The notes: generated by a model from the letters alone, not told the origin. Positions 40,272 through 49,659 are shown, counted from the first letter of the stretch. The stretch: DNA of 64,000 nucleotides from Streptomyces sp. SLBN-118 (GCF_006715635.1 NZ_VFNP01000002.1:310001-374000), one strand, 5' to 3'. Program-made: numbers and translations.

Positions 40272-42584
40272 TTACCCCGGTGGAGATTGCTCCGTGGGCC
40301 CCGCCGAGGGGGTACCCGGATCCTCCGACGGCGTCGACGGTACGGCCGTCGGTGTGCTCGGGCCCGGCGAGGGCGTGGGCGTAGGGGGAATCACCGTCGG
40401 TGTGCCCGGGCCCGGCGTAGGCGTCGGCGTCGGCGGAACCACCGTTGGCGTGCTCGGGCCCGGCAGCGGCGTAGGCGAAGGCGCCCGTGTCGGCGCGGTC
40501 GGCGTGGGCTTGTGGGCAGGTGCCGTGGTGGAACTGTCCGTCTCGGGCGGCGCCATCAGCTGGAAACCCTGCACCGGCCGGTCCTCCAGAGCCGCGGCCA
40601 TGTAGGCGGTCCAGATCCGGGTCGGGTATGACCCGCCATTGACGCGGCTGATACCCGCCGCGGTGCCGAGAGAGATCCGCTGATGGGTCGTGGGATCCTC
40701 GGCGAACATGGCCACCGAGGTGGTCAACTGCGGGGTGTAGCCGACGAACCATGCGGAGAGGTTGCTGTCCGTGGTGCCGGTTTTGCCGGCGGCGGGCCGG
40801 CCAAGGCGGGTGGCAAGGTAGCCGGTGCCCTGCGGACTGACGACGCTCTTCAGGACCGAAGTGACCTGGTCGGCGGTTGCCCTGGAGAATGCCTGGACGT
40901 CCTCGTGGCCGGGGAGTTGGTACACCTTGTTGTTCCGGACGAGCTTCTGGACCGACCACGCGGCGATGTGCCTGCCGTGGTTGTCGAAGGTCGCGTACGC
41001 CTCGGCCATGTCGAGTGGGCTGGGTGCCGCCACGCCGAGAGCCAGGGCCGGGTTGGCGCTCATGTCGGGTGTGTCGGAGGGGAGGCCCGCGGCGATGGCG
41101 GCCCTTCGGACACCGGCCAGACCGGCGTCGGCGCCCACCTGTGCGTACACCGCGTTCACGGACTTCATCATCGCCCTGCGCAGGGTTATCCGGCCGTAGT
41201 CGTGATCGTCCTCGTTGGGCGGGCAGTAGCGCAGTCCTCGGGGCAGTCCCTGGACGCAGCGGCGGCTGGTGCCGTCGTAGCGGGTGCCGGGGTTAATGGT
41301 GTGCCCGTCCTGAGTGGTGGCGCGGTGCTGCAGTGCGGCGGCGAGATCGAACGGCTTGAACGTGGAACCGGCCTGGAGGTCGTGACGGATGGCGTCGTTG
41401 AAGGGCTGGTCTGCGTAGTCCGCCCCGCCGTAGGCAGCGAGGATCTTGCCGGTGGAGGGGTCCACAGAGGCGGCGCCGACGCGGATGGCCTTGGCCTTGC
41501 GGGTGTCCGGCAGCCGCCGCAGTTCCTTCTTCACCGCATTGACCATGGCCCCCTGGTACTTCTTCACGAAGGTGGTCGTTATGTGCCAGCCACCTGTGGC
41601 GAGCGTCGCGTCGTCGATGATCTTGTTGTCGACGAGGTAGCGGCGGGCGATGTCGATGAGGTACCCGGCCTGGCCGACGACCCCGGGGGTGGGGCGGGGT
41701 GCCTTCGGCGTCGGGAAGGCCATCGTGGCGCGCTCGCCGCTGGTGAGGTAGCCGAGCTCGACCATGCCGTCCAGGACATAGTTCCAGCGCGCGACGGCCG
41801 CGGCCCTGTTCGTCGCGGTCGCTGTGGAGACGTCGTACACGCTGGGAGCCTTGAGCAGGGCCGCGAGGTAGGCGCTTTGCCGGACGTTCAACTGTGAAGC
41901 GCGGATGCCGTAGTACGCCTGTGCGGCGGCCTGGACGCCATAGGCATTGCGGCCGAAGTAGCTGGTGTTCAGATACCCGGCCATGATGGCGTCTTTGCTC
42001 AGCGTCTCATTGACCTTGATCGCGATGACGGCCTCCCTGACCTTGCGGCCGAGGGTCTGTTCGCTGGTGAGGTAGTAGCTCCTCACGTACTGCTGGGTGA
42101 TCGTCGAGCCGCCCTGCAGTCCTTTGCCGGTGACGGTGCGCCAGGCTCCGCGCAGGATGCCGCGGACGTCCACCCCTTGGTTGGAGTAGAACGTACGGTC
42201 TTCGGCGGCGACGACGGCATGCTGCACGTCGACCGAGATCTCGGAGAGGGGCACCGATGCCCGGTTGACCGCGCCGGTACGGCCCAGTTCGGTGCCGTCG
42301 GCGTAGTAGTAGATGTTGCTCTGGCTCAGGGCGGCGGCGTTGGGGCCGGGGACCTGGACGCTCACGTAGAGAGCGGTGAAGGCGGTGATGCACAGAAGGA
42401 GAACGGTGAGCAGTCCGCTGAGCATCATCCGCCAGGTGGGGAGCATCCGGCGCCACCAAGGCATCGCACGGCGTGCATCCCTGCGCATCTGCCGGGCCAG
42501 CCTGCGGGCCTGTTTCGTGGTCCGCAGCAGGTCGCGCCAGTTGGCATCCGCTGGGGCAGCCGATTCGCTCGGCCCGCTGCTCAT
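40272..42584 (-). CDS. class A penicillin-binding protein (transglycosylase/transpeptidase)
   Basis: 770 residues. Cytoplasmic basic tail, one membrane helix at about 52-75 (MMLSGLLTVLLLCITAFTALYV), then a GT51 glycosyltransferase domain with catalytic Glu in AVVAAEDRTFYSNQGVD and GGSTITQQYVRSYYL. The transpeptidase domain has SxxK at AGSTFKPF (Ser near 406), SxN in KSVNAVYAQ and KTG in AGKTGTTDSNLSAWFVG near 597. It polymerises and crosslinks peptidoglycan. The last ~100 residues are Pro/Thr-rich repeats of the type GPSTPT-VVPPTPTPTP, probably spanning the wall. GGAGGAG lies upstream of the ATG. Confidence 0.95.
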   Translation of the reverse strand: MSSGPSESAAPADANWRDLLRTTKQARRLARQMRRDARRAMPWWRRMLPTWRMMLSGLLTVLLLCITAFTALYVSVQVPGPNAAALSQSNIYYYADGTELGRTGAVNRASVPLSEISVDVQHAVVAAEDRTFYSNQGVDVRGILRGAWRTVTGKGLQGGSTITQQYVRSYYLTSEQTLGRKVREAVIAIKVNETLSKDAIMAGYLNTSYFGRNAYGVQAAAQAYYGIRASQLNVRQSAYLAALLKAPSVYDVSTATATNRAAAVARWNYVLDGMVELGYLTSGERATMAFPTPKAPRPTPGVVGQAGYLIDIARRYLVDNKIIDDATLATGGWHITTTFVKKYQGAMVNAVKKELRRLPDTRKAKAIRVGAASVDPSTGKILAAYGGADYADQPFNDAIRHDLQAGSTFKPFDLAAALQHRATTQDGHTINPGTRYDGTSRRCVQGLPRGLRYCPPNEDDHDYGRITLRRAMMKSVNAVYAQVGADAGLAGVRRAAIAAGLPSDTPDMSANPALALGVAAPSPLDMAEAYATFDNHGRHIAAWSVQKLVRNNKVYQLPGHEDVQAFSRATADQVTSVLKSVVSPQGTGYLATRLGRPAAGKTGTTDSNLSAWFVGYTPQLTTSVAMFAEDPTTHQRISLGTAAGISRVNGGSYPTRIWTAYMAAALEDRPVQGFQLMAPPETDSSTTAPAHKPTPTAPTRAPSPTPLPGPSTPTVVPPTPTPTPGPGTPTVIPPTPTPSPGPSTPTAVPSTPSEDPGTPSAGPTEQSPPG

Positions 42585-42653
42585 GGTTCACGCAGCTCCT
42601 CCGACCGGCACCTTCGGGTTGCGCCGTGCACGCTCCGTATGCGCTCAGGCCCG

Positions 42654-42693
42654 GTCCGGCCGATCTTGCCGGGCTCGCACTGATCGACCGGAC
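42654..42693. repeat. degenerate MITE-like copy
   Basis: GTCCGGCCGATC and GATCGACCGGAC (11 of 12 pairs) flank CTTGCCGGGCTCGCACT, which on the minus strand reads like the right half of the repeat at 60239-60324 (GCGAGCCCGGCAAGATC). It sits in the short gap before the PBP gene. Confidence 0.5.
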
Positions 42694-42713
42694 AGGACCT
42701 TAATTGTTAGCAC

Positions 42714-45200
42714 TTACCCTTTTGATCCGTACTCAGTCAGCAGCAGGGCGATGTCATCGGCACGGTAGGAGTAGCCCCGGGCGTTGTGCAGCAGCCGGTC
42801 GGCCAGTTCGTCCAGTGAATCCGCACGGGCATGGGCAAAAGATGCTCGCAGGCGGTCGATCCCGACGCTGACGTCGGCTCCGCGTTCCTCGACGAGGCCG
42901 TCCGTGTAGAGGGCGAGTACGGACCCTGGCGCCAGAGCGATCCGGGTTCCGGGATAGGTGGCCGCGCGATCCACACCGAGGAGCGGACCGATGTCCAGGT
43001 CAAGGACGTCGGTCGTCCCGTCGGGACGGCGGAGCAGGGGTGGGGGGTGGCCGGCGGTGACGGCGTAGGCATCGTGGCCGTGGGGTTCGAGGTGGATGTA
43101 GCAGCAGCTGGCCAGCAGCCCGGGGTCGAGGTCGATGAGGGTGAGGTTGACGCCCGCCATCACATCGCGGGGAGTATGGCCCACAGCCGCAAAGGCACGT
43201 GCTGCGCTGCGCAACTGCGCCATCGTGGCTGCCGCGGCGATGCTGTGCCCCTCCACGTCTCCGATGACGAGCGAGACCCCGCCAGCCGTGGGGATGACGT
43301 CGTACCAGTCGCCTCCGATGTCCATTCCGCTCGTGCCGGGCAGATAGCGCGCGACGGTGCGGATGCCCGGGATGGCCGGGAGCCGGTGTGGCAGGAGCGC
43401 CTGCTGCAGCCCGCGCGCAAGGGCGTACTCCGCGTCGTAGAGCCGCGCTCGTTCCAGGGCCTGGGCGATCAGCCCGGCAAGTGCCGTGAGGACGCCGCGG
43501 TCGGTCTCCGTGAACTCATGGATCTCGTCGAAGCCGAGGACGCAGGTGCCTACAGGGTGACTGGAGGCGATCAAAGGCAGATATGCCCACGACCTCGCCC
43601 CGCCCGTGGGGATGCCGGGGTACCCCTGGGAGAGGTCCTGCTGCGACTCGATGAAGAGCGGGGCGCCGGAGGTCAGGGTCTCTGTACCGGGCAGGCGGGC
43701 GTGCAGCGGTACGCCCTCGAGCCAGTCGAGGAAATCCTCGTGGTGACCGGTGTGGAAGAGCAGGTGCATCGTCCCGTCACGGACCACATAGATCGCCAGT
43801 TGCTGGCCTCCGAAGGCCGGGAGGAGCTGGTCGGAGACGACTTCACAGACTTCGCGGGCGGTGACGGCCTCGGTCAGCGCACTGCCCAGTTGCAGGACGT
43901 GATACATGACACCCAGGCGGGCCGGTGCGGCAGCGGTTGCGCTCTTGGCCGAGGAGGCGGAGGGCGTCGAGGACGAGGAGGCGGAGGGCGTCGAGGACGA
44001 GGAGGGATGACCGAACGGCACAACCCTGCCGGTCACTCCGTCCGCGTCCGGGTGCAGGGTGAAGGAGAGCCACCGGTCCGGCGGACGGCATGCCTGGAAG
44101 GAGACCGGCGCCTGCGAGATCATCGCGGACCGGTGCCGGTACTCGATGTCGGGATCGGACAGCCACGGCACCACGTCCCAGAGGAAGCGTCCCAGCAACT
44201 CGTCGACCCGGACGCCGACCAACTGATCAAAGCTGTGGTTGGCGTAGGTGACCCGCCCGTCGGGGGTGAGGGCGAACAGCCCGTCCCGCAGCCGCTGGGA
44301 GGCTGCGACGGCCGCGCTGCCGGCCTGGGCGTCGATGACCGCGCCGACCAGGTGAGTGCTCACCGGCTCGTCGTCGCCCTCCGGTACGCGGCCCCGCACC
44401 TCGACCGTGCGGTACCCCTCGCGGCCGTCCCTGCGATCCCGTACGCGCAGGGGCCGCACGGTGAGACGGCCCGCGGCGGCCGCCTCCCGGGCCCCCGCCC
44501 GGAAGGCGGCAACGTCGCCGGGATGCAGGCAGGCAGCAAGCGTTTCGGCTCGTCCGTCGAAAGCACGAGGATCGAGCCCGAAGATCGCGCAGAGCTCGTC
44601 GTCGACGGTGAGGGTGCCGGAGACCAGGTTCCAGTCGAACGAGCCGACCCGTACGGCCGCCGGCGAGGGAGCCGGGGTCTCGACGGGAACCGTCTCCGGT
44701 GAGCAGTCAACAGGATCGCCGGTACGGGCGCGAAGGGCTGCGAGGGAGTCACCGAGCCGACTGCCGATGGTCCGCATACGGCGGCGCTGGGCCTTGGACA
44801 GCCCTTCGCTGCCCGGTGACGCCGCCCAGACCACCGCCAGAGACCCGAAGGCCTCCCCACCTGCGCCCACCGGCACGGAGCAGGAGCCGAAGGCGTGCGG
44901 CAGAGCCACCGCGAGCTGGGGATACCGGCGCATGGTCTCCTCCGCGTCGGCCAAGTGCACGGTGCGCCCGGAACTGTATGCCGTGGCGACCGGAATGGGA
45001 CTGCTCACCGGAATGCGGCCCCAGCCACCGAGCAGGGACGGCGGCATCCCAGCAGTCGCGGCGAGCACGATCGACCGGCGGTCGCGGGAACGCAGAAAGA
45101 CGCTCCCGGCATACGCGCCGGTCGCTTCGACGGCCTCGACCACTGCCGCAGCGAGCAGTTCCTCACGCTCCGCCGTCTCCCCGACGGTCATCTCGCGCAT
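42714..45200 (-). CDS. GAF-PAS-PAS-GAF-PP2C (SpoIIE-type) phosphatase
   Basis: 828 residues. GAF domain at about 10-165 (LLAAAVVEAVEATGAYAGSVFLR), PAS domains at about 183-300 and 300-400 (FALTPDGRVTYANHSFDQLVGVRVDELLGRF), a Ser/Thr-rich linker with two copies of SSSSTPSAS, a second GAF at about 430-585, and a PP2C/SpoIIE domain from about 590 (SGMDIGGDWYDVIP, LVIGDVEGHSIAAAATMAQLRS, YTDGLVEERG, ADDIALLLTEY) with its metal aspartates. Such proteins dephosphorylate anti-sigma-factor antagonists. Start ATG 45200; 45191 is possible. No kinase (RsbW-like) domain is fused. Confidence 0.92.
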   Translation of the reverse strand: MREMTVGETAEREELLAAAVVEAVEATGAYAGSVFLRSRDRRSIVLAATAGMPPSLLGGWGRIPVSSPIPVATAYSSGRTVHLADAEETMRRYPQLAVALPHAFGSCSVPVGAGGEAFGSLAVVWAASPGSEGLSKAQRRRMRTIGSRLGDSLAALRARTGDPVDCSPETVPVETPAPSPAAVRVGSFDWNLVSGTLTVDDELCAIFGLDPRAFDGRAETLAACLHPGDVAAFRAGAREAAAAGRLTVRPLRVRDRRDGREGYRTVEVRGRVPEGDDEPVSTHLVGAVIDAQAGSAAVAASQRLRDGLFALTPDGRVTYANHSFDQLVGVRVDELLGRFLWDVVPWLSDPDIEYRHRSAMISQAPVSFQACRPPDRWLSFTLHPDADGVTGRVVPFGHPSSSSTPSASSSSTPSASSAKSATAAAPARLGVMYHVLQLGSALTEAVTAREVCEVVSDQLLPAFGGQQLAIYVVRDGTMHLLFHTGHHEDFLDWLEGVPLHARLPGTETLTSGAPLFIESQQDLSQGYPGIPTGGARSWAYLPLIASSHPVGTCVLGFDEIHEFTETDRGVLTALAGLIAQALERARLYDAEYALARGLQQALLPHRLPAIPGIRTVARYLPGTSGMDIGGDWYDVIPTAGGVSLVIGDVEGHSIAAAATMAQLRSAARAFAAVGHTPRDVMAGVNLTLIDLDPGLLASCCYIHLEPHGHDAYAVTAGHPPPLLRRPDGTTDVLDLDIGPLLGVDRAATYPGTRIALAPGSVLALYTDGLVEERGADVSVGIDRLRASFAHARADSLDELADRLLHNARGYSYRADDIALLLTEYGSKG

Positions 45201-45310
45201 ACATCCAGTGTGCGCACAGGGTCGGCCCACCGGCCCAAGGGAGCGCGACGCGACGATCACAGATCTCGCGGGCCTGTTACCGGCACGCGGCGCTCGGCAG
45301 CTGCGTGGAC

Positions 45311-46459
45311 CTATGTGAGTACATCGCTGTCCAGCCGGTCCACCACCATCATCGCCACATCGTCCGTCAGGCGGCCCTCGGTGTGGCGAATCAATCCCTC
45401 GTGCAGTTCCTCCAGGAACTCGGGCGGGGTGCGGTCGTGGGCCGCTTCCATGGCGTCGGACAGGGCGAAGAATTCGTCGTCGCGATCACGGGCTTCGACA
45501 ACGCCGTCGGTGTAGAGCAGCAGACGGTCGCCGGGTGCGAACGGATAGCTCTCCGCCTTGGCGGGAGGGCTGGTGATGAACTCCTCCAAGCCGAGGGGCG
45601 GCAGTGGTGAGGTCGGCACCAGGGCCTGCACCTTGCCCTCGTTGAGCACCAGCGGAGGCGGATGGCCACGGTTGACCAACTCCACCACGAGGCTGTCCGG
45701 CACCTGAGCCACCAGCACGGTGACGAACGATTCCGCCTGTTCTTCCTCGTCCTCCTGACCCATCCCACGCGGCATGGCGCGCTCCCGTCGCAGCGCAGCG
45801 GCGCAGTGGTTGATGACCTCAACCAGATCTTCTTCATAGTGCACGGACTCCCGGAAGGCGCCCAGCACGGCCGCCGCGGAGCGCACAGCGGGAAGCCCCT
45901 TGCCGCGCACGTCTCCGACGATCATCCGGACCCCGTACCTGGTCTGTACGGCCTCGTACAGATCGCCGCCGATCTGCGCCCCCTTTTCTGCCGCGACATA
46001 CCTGCTGGCCACCCGCACGGGACCGAGTCGGGCCTGTATGGGCCGCAGCAGTACCCGCTGTGCCGCGATGGCGATCCGGCGTACCTGGTCGAGCTCACTT
46101 TGCCTGTGTGTATACACGGCGTTACTCGTCGTGACGCTGGCTGCGGATACCAGCAGCAGCGCCACGACATTGGTATAGACCTGCAGAGTGCCCCACGCCT
46201 CGTTGTACGTGGCCGTGGCAATGCTTACGAGCATTGCGAAGGCCGCCGCCGCAAGCGTGCCTTTGGGGCCCATCGCCACCGCGGCCAACGCCGGCGTCGC
46301 GGTGAGAAGTGGACCGGTATACAGAAAGTGCGCAGGTGAGAACTCGATGACCACCACGAGCAAGGCGATTGCGAACGGCAGACACTCCGCGAGTGTGTAC
46401 AGCACACGACCAGGACCGCCCGCCTCTGGTCGAGTGGCCGAGCGCAAGAGCGACCGCAT
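45311..46459 (-). CDS. membrane PP2C (SpoIIE/RsbU-type) phosphatase
   Basis: 382 residues. Four or so transmembrane helices at about 18-110 (VLYTLAECLPFAIALLVVVIEF, LLTATPALAAVAMGP, TLAAAAFAMLVSIATAT, VYTNVVALLLVSAASV), a short linker, then the catalytic PP2C domain: RYVAAEKGAQIGGDLYEAV, IVGDVRGKGLPAVRSAAAVLGAFRE, NRGHPPPLVL, LLLYTDGVVEARD and TDDVAMMVVDRL. It should set the phosphorylation state of a STAS anti-anti-sigma factor. GAGGGGGC lies before the ATG at 46459. It is 110 bp upstream of the GAF/PAS phosphatase on the same strand. Confidence 0.93.
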   Translation of the reverse strand: MRSLLRSATRPEAGGPGRVLYTLAECLPFAIALLVVVIEFSPAHFLYTGPLLTATPALAAVAMGPKGTLAAAAFAMLVSIATATYNEAWGTLQVYTNVVALLLVSAASVTTSNAVYTHRQSELDQVRRIAIAAQRVLLRPIQARLGPVRVASRYVAAEKGAQIGGDLYEAVQTRYGVRMIVGDVRGKGLPAVRSAAAVLGAFRESVHYEEDLVEVINHCAAALRRERAMPRGMGQEDEEEQAESFVTVLVAQVPDSLVVELVNRGHPPPLVLNEGKVQALVPTSPLPPLGLEEFITSPPAKAESYPFAPGDRLLLYTDGVVEARDRDDEFFALSDAMEAAHDRTPPEFLEELHEGLIRHTEGRLTDDVAMMVVDRLDSDVLT

Positions 46460-46977
46460 GGGTACAGCCTGCCCCCTCGAAGCGCCATGCTCCACTCGGC
46501 GGCACCCACCACGGGCGTCGCCTTGCGATGGGAGCGCCGGCATTGATCGACAGTTGAGCGGCGATGATATGGGGCTGCCGGTGGGACCCGGTTGCTCTTC
46601 GCAGCGACACCGCGCTTCAGGCCGACCGACTGCGGTGGACCGGTGGACGTCCCGTTCGACGCCAGGTGGACAGGGATGCTGCTCGCGGCTGACAGCGTGT
46701 GCTCCCTGACGCGGACTGCGGGGGTGTGCCGCCGCCACTCGAGGCGGTCGTGACCCGGATTGCAGGCAGCCAGGGCAGTGTGCAGGACGAGCAACACCCC
46801 GCCGCAGTCCCCCGCTCGCCCCCTCAAGTGTCAAAGTCACCGCACAACCGCACAAGATGGCCTCCCTTGTGCGGGCCCGATGCTCCCCTCCGTGCCCCGT
46901 GACGGGGGAAAACCCCACCGCCGACCTTCATGCAGGCACGATCGACCCGGTGTGCAGGCGGCTGTGATCGTGGATGC
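46460..46977. other. intergenic, no gene seen
   Basis: 518 bp between divergent genes. Translations on both strands look random. A small GGGGG/CCCC hairpin occurs near 46902-46917. Promoters for the phosphatase pair and for the small membrane protein are expected here. Confidence 0.5.
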
Positions 46978-47484
46978 ATGAAGATCACTCAACAGTCACA
47001 TCGCCGTGCCGCCCGTTCGTTCCTCTCCAAGACCGTGGGCAGGCCCGGCCGGTCGGCGGTCCGGCAGGGGATCACGTTGTTGCCGGTGGCGGCTGCCCAG
47101 TTCATCCGCGCCGTATCGAGGGGGCGCTTCGCCGACGCGTTCGCGCCGATCGTCGGAATGGGACTGGGGCTCGTCGCCTGGCTCGTCATCCTGATCAGCA
47201 CACAGGCGGCTGTGAACGGCGCTCTTTACCCGCTCTTGGATGCCCACGATTACGAGAACTCCTGGGGCGGGCCTACCCTGGCGGGCGCCTGGGCGGTACA
47301 CGCTGCGCTGGCCCTGCCCATTGTCCTGGCCGCCGTATGGGTACTGCGCGGACTGGTCGTACTCGGTTCCCAAGGTCAGGAATCGTCCACCGGAGCGAGG
47401 TCCCATCGGTGGAGCAAGCCGCTCGCCCTCGTGGTGGCCGCAGCTGGAGCGGTGCTGTTCGTGGGATGGGTAAACCAGCTGTGA
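46978..47484 (+). CDS. small membrane protein, three helices
   Basis: 168 residues, not recognised. A basic N-terminus (residues 1-45) is followed by three hydrophobic segments: IVGMGLGLVAWLVILISTQAAV, WAVHAALALPIVLAAVWVLRGLVVL and PLALVVAAAGAVLFVGWV. The loop between the first two holds LYPLLDAHDYENSWGGPT. ATG at 46978 has no clear ribosome site. It lies beside stress-type genes (phosphatases, Asp23, PRC), which may hint at a shared regulon but proves nothing. Confidence 0.7.
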   Translation: MKITQQSHRRAARSFLSKTVGRPGRSAVRQGITLLPVAAAQFIRAVSRGRFADAFAPIVGMGLGLVAWLVILISTQAAVNGALYPLLDAHDYENSWGGPTLAGAWAVHAALALPIVLAAVWVLRGLVVLGSQGQESSTGARSHRWSKPLALVVAAAGAVLFVGWVNQL

Positions 47485-47593
47485 CTCCCGGAGGAGCACT
47501 GGCCGGCGGCTCCTCGCGCCTCCACGCTGAACGAGCGGGCGCCGCATACGAGCGGCGCGCGCTCAGCTTGCCTCGGGCTTACGAGGCGGTCGG

Positions 47594-48091
47594 CTACTGC
47601 AGGCGTCCTTCCGTCCCCTCATCGGCGTCCTCTTCGGGCAGGTAGACGTCGTCGACATCAATGTTGACTTCTACGACTTCCAGCCCAGTCATGCGCTCCA
47701 CGCCTGCAATGACGTTCTCGCGGACCTCGACCGCCACGTCGGAGATGGCGAACCCGTAGTCCACGACGACCGCAAGGTCGACGGCGGTTTGCCGCTCGCC
47801 GACCTCGACCTTCACGCCGCGGCTGACGGACGGGCGCCCACCTGGGACCTTGTCCCGTACCGCGCCCACGGTGCGGGCCATCCCGCCTCCCAGAGTGTGA
47901 ACTCCCGGCACTTCGCGTGCCGCCATCCCGGCGATCTTCTCCACCACTCCGTCGGCGACGGTTGTCCTGCCCCGTACGCCTGGTCCGGTCTCCGCACCTG
48001 TCTCGTGAGCCCGCAGCTGCCTTGTTTCCCTCTGCGGGCGGGATGCGCGGGGCTCGGTTGTGGGAATTCTTGCGCTGGTCGACTGTGTCAC
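47594..48091 (-). CDS. Asp23/Gls24-family envelope-stress protein
   Basis: 165 residues. The Asp23 domain spans about 38-155: GRTTVADGVVEKIAGMAAREVPGVHTLGGG, VSRGVKVEVGERQTAVDLAVVVDYGFAISDVAVEVRENVIAGVERMTGLEVVEVNIDVDDVYLPEED. It is preceded by a charged, disordered ~37-residue head. The family forms membrane-associated networks under alkaline or envelope stress. It is the last of three minus-strand genes with the PRC-barrel and the small membrane protein. Confidence 0.92.
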   Translation of the reverse strand: MTQSTSARIPTTEPRASRPQRETRQLRAHETGAETGPGVRGRTTVADGVVEKIAGMAAREVPGVHTLGGGMARTVGAVRDKVPGGRPSVSRGVKVEVGERQTAVDLAVVVDYGFAISDVAVEVRENVIAGVERMTGLEVVEVNIDVDDVYLPEEDADEGTEGRLQ

Positions 48092-48126
48092 CTGAAGCCG
48101 CCTCCTCGATCGTAGGGCCTCGTCAG

Positions 48127-48185
48127 ATGTATTCGGTGTATTCGGTGGCGTATTACTCGGAGTACGGGGAGTACACGGAGTTCAG
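48127..48185. repeat. short AT-richer direct repeats upstream of the Asp23 gene
   Basis: GTATTCGGT occurs twice in a row, followed by GCGTATTACTCG and then GGAGTACGGGGAGTACACGGAG, so three to five related 8-9-base units lie head to tail. The block is 36 bp before the Asp23 start and could be an operator cluster. Confidence 0.4.
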
Positions 48186-48232
48186 CCCGGGCCGCGGCTG
48201 CGGCGTAAATGGCCGCGCTCCAGTGATCGTTG

Positions 48233-48400
48233 CTATCGCCGCGGGCGTCGCATCCGGCTGGACAATCGCGTGGCAGCGACGGCCAGAGTGCCCACGAACA
48301 ACACGATGGCGATGATGAGCAGATATCCCATCCCTTCCGCCACGGCACCGATGAGTCCCAGCACGATGGCCACGAGAATCAGGAGCAGGAAGAGAACCAT
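48233..48400 (-). CDS. small two-helix membrane protein
   Basis: 55 residues, almost entirely hydrophobic: MVLFLLLILVAIVLGLIGAVAEGMGYLLIIAIVLFVGTLAVAA in two helices, ending in a basic tail RLSSRMRRPRR. AAAGGA lies about a dozen bases before the ATG at 48400. Small proteins of this type commonly accompany PRC-barrel and Asp23 genes in Streptomyces. Gap of 33 bp from the PRC-barrel gene, so likely the same operon. Confidence 0.75.
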   Translation of the reverse strand: MVLFLLLILVAIVLGLIGAVAEGMGYLLIIAIVLFVGTLAVAATRLSSRMRRPRR

Positions 48401-48433
48401 GACGCGATCGCATCCTTTGACTTGCGCGGGCGA

Positions 48434-48790
48434 TCAGCGACGCGCGAGCTGTCGTTCGCCGTGAGTTCCCGGCTGGTACTTCATGCCGTAGTGCTGGAAG
48501 ATCGCTTCTTCCTCCTGCACGGGCAACACGTCGTCCGTCCCGATCCAAGGAGCGTTTTTCACCAGTGCCCGCGCATAGGAGACCTTGACGTATCCGGGGC
48601 CCACGATCGCGTCGCCGACGGGTACGAAAACCAGGCGGCGGCGCGTGGGCAGGCCCGTGCGGACCGTGGCCATGGCCGGTTCGTCGGTCGTGGTGTCCAC
48701 ATAGACAGCCTCGAGGACACCGATCTTGCGGCCGCCGGAGTCGACCACGTCGTGGTCGCGCCACTCACGGATGTCGGCTGCCTCGATCAT
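48434..48790 (-). CDS. PRC-barrel domain protein
   Basis: 118 residues. The PRC-barrel is IREWRDHDVVDSGGRKIGVLEAVYVDTTTDEPAMATVRTG followed by RLVFVPVGDAIVGPGYVKVSYARALVKNAPWI. The C-terminal part EEEAIFQHYGMKYQPG is the tail usual for Streptomyces members. GAGGGAAAG precedes the ATG at 48790. These proteins are thought to be stress-linked; no direct activity is known. First gene of the PRC / small membrane / Asp23 set. Confidence 0.9.
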   Translation of the reverse strand: MIEAADIREWRDHDVVDSGGRKIGVLEAVYVDTTTDEPAMATVRTGLPTRRRLVFVPVGDAIVGPGYVKVSYARALVKNAPWIGTDDVLPVQEEEAIFQHYGMKYQPGTHGERQLARR

Positions 48791-49659
48791 CGTTGCTTTC
48801 CCTCGATCGCGTGCCCCGTGCGGCCGTGATGAAGGCGTCCGGCCGTGATGCGGGCCGGGCCACCAATATCTCCAGGCAGCCAGGCCAAGGCGTTCCTAGT
48901 CCCAGCCTGCCCCTGTCTGCCGCCGGGCGCCAGGCGGGACCCGGACCGGGCTGGGACCGGGAAACCACTCGACGAGGCGATCGTCGCGCGGCCGGCCGAG
49001 GAGCGGTGCTCGGCCATGGGCACGGCTGCGTGGCTGAGGCCGAGCTGACTGACGCCTCATCTCCGTCCGCACCCGCTGATCGAGCACGATCCCTCACGGC
49101 GGGATGCCAGGGCCGTCGTCCAGTGTTCAGTCCGTACAGCCCGTCTGACAGAGCGTCAGCCATTTTCGGCCACGCCGGGGTAAACCGGCCCCGGTCTTTC
49201 GTGGGTCGAAAGACCGGGGCCGCCTGTGCGCGTGCCCACACGCCCCGCAGGGGCTCCCCCGTATGCCGGGCGACCGCCGCAGGAATGTGGTGCGGTGGTT
49301 CAGTCGCCCTGGCTCTGCTGGAGCCCGGCGAGGGTCAGGACGTCGCCGCCGATGGGACCGGCGTGGCCCGGGGGTTCCGGGTACGGCTGTCATGGAGTCG
49401 CCGCTGGATGGCTCAGAGAACTTGGCCGCCCGAACGTGAGCGCCGACTGAACCGGCCTCCGATATCAGCCTGTTGTGGACTGGCGGAGGGGCAGGCCAAT
49501 TCTGATGGTTTCCAGCAGTTGAAGGATTCCGACCAGGGGTTCGGCCGGGGGCGAGGGGGGCCGGGCATTCCGTACGGATTCGGCGAAACCGGTGGTGACC
49601 ATTCCCGGCGGTCAACTACGTTGTTGCCCTCTGCTCCCTGCGCCTTTCTAGGAGGTAGC
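48791..49659. other. 869-bp intergenic region with a decayed reading frame
   Basis: No intact gene is seen. On the minus strand 49300-49389 reads QPYPEPPGHAGPIGGDVLTLAGLQQSQGD with a stop but no start, which looks like the tail of a lost small protein. A strong hairpin follows it at 49187-49221. The right end holds the promoter of the lasso-like precursor. Confidence 0.4.
49187..49221 (-). terminator. 14-bp perfect stem-loop
   Basis: GGCCCCGGTCTTTC and GAAAGACCGGGGCC pair perfectly around GTGGGTC. It is as strong as any terminator in the window, yet has no intact gene within 300 bp. It probably served the lost minus-strand gene at 49300-49389. Confidence 0.7.

Noticed and set aside
46460..46977. 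Transposase or IS remnant in the gap between phosphatase and membrane protein genes
   Set aside because: I compared all frames by eye and saw no DDE or HTH pattern and no inverted ends.
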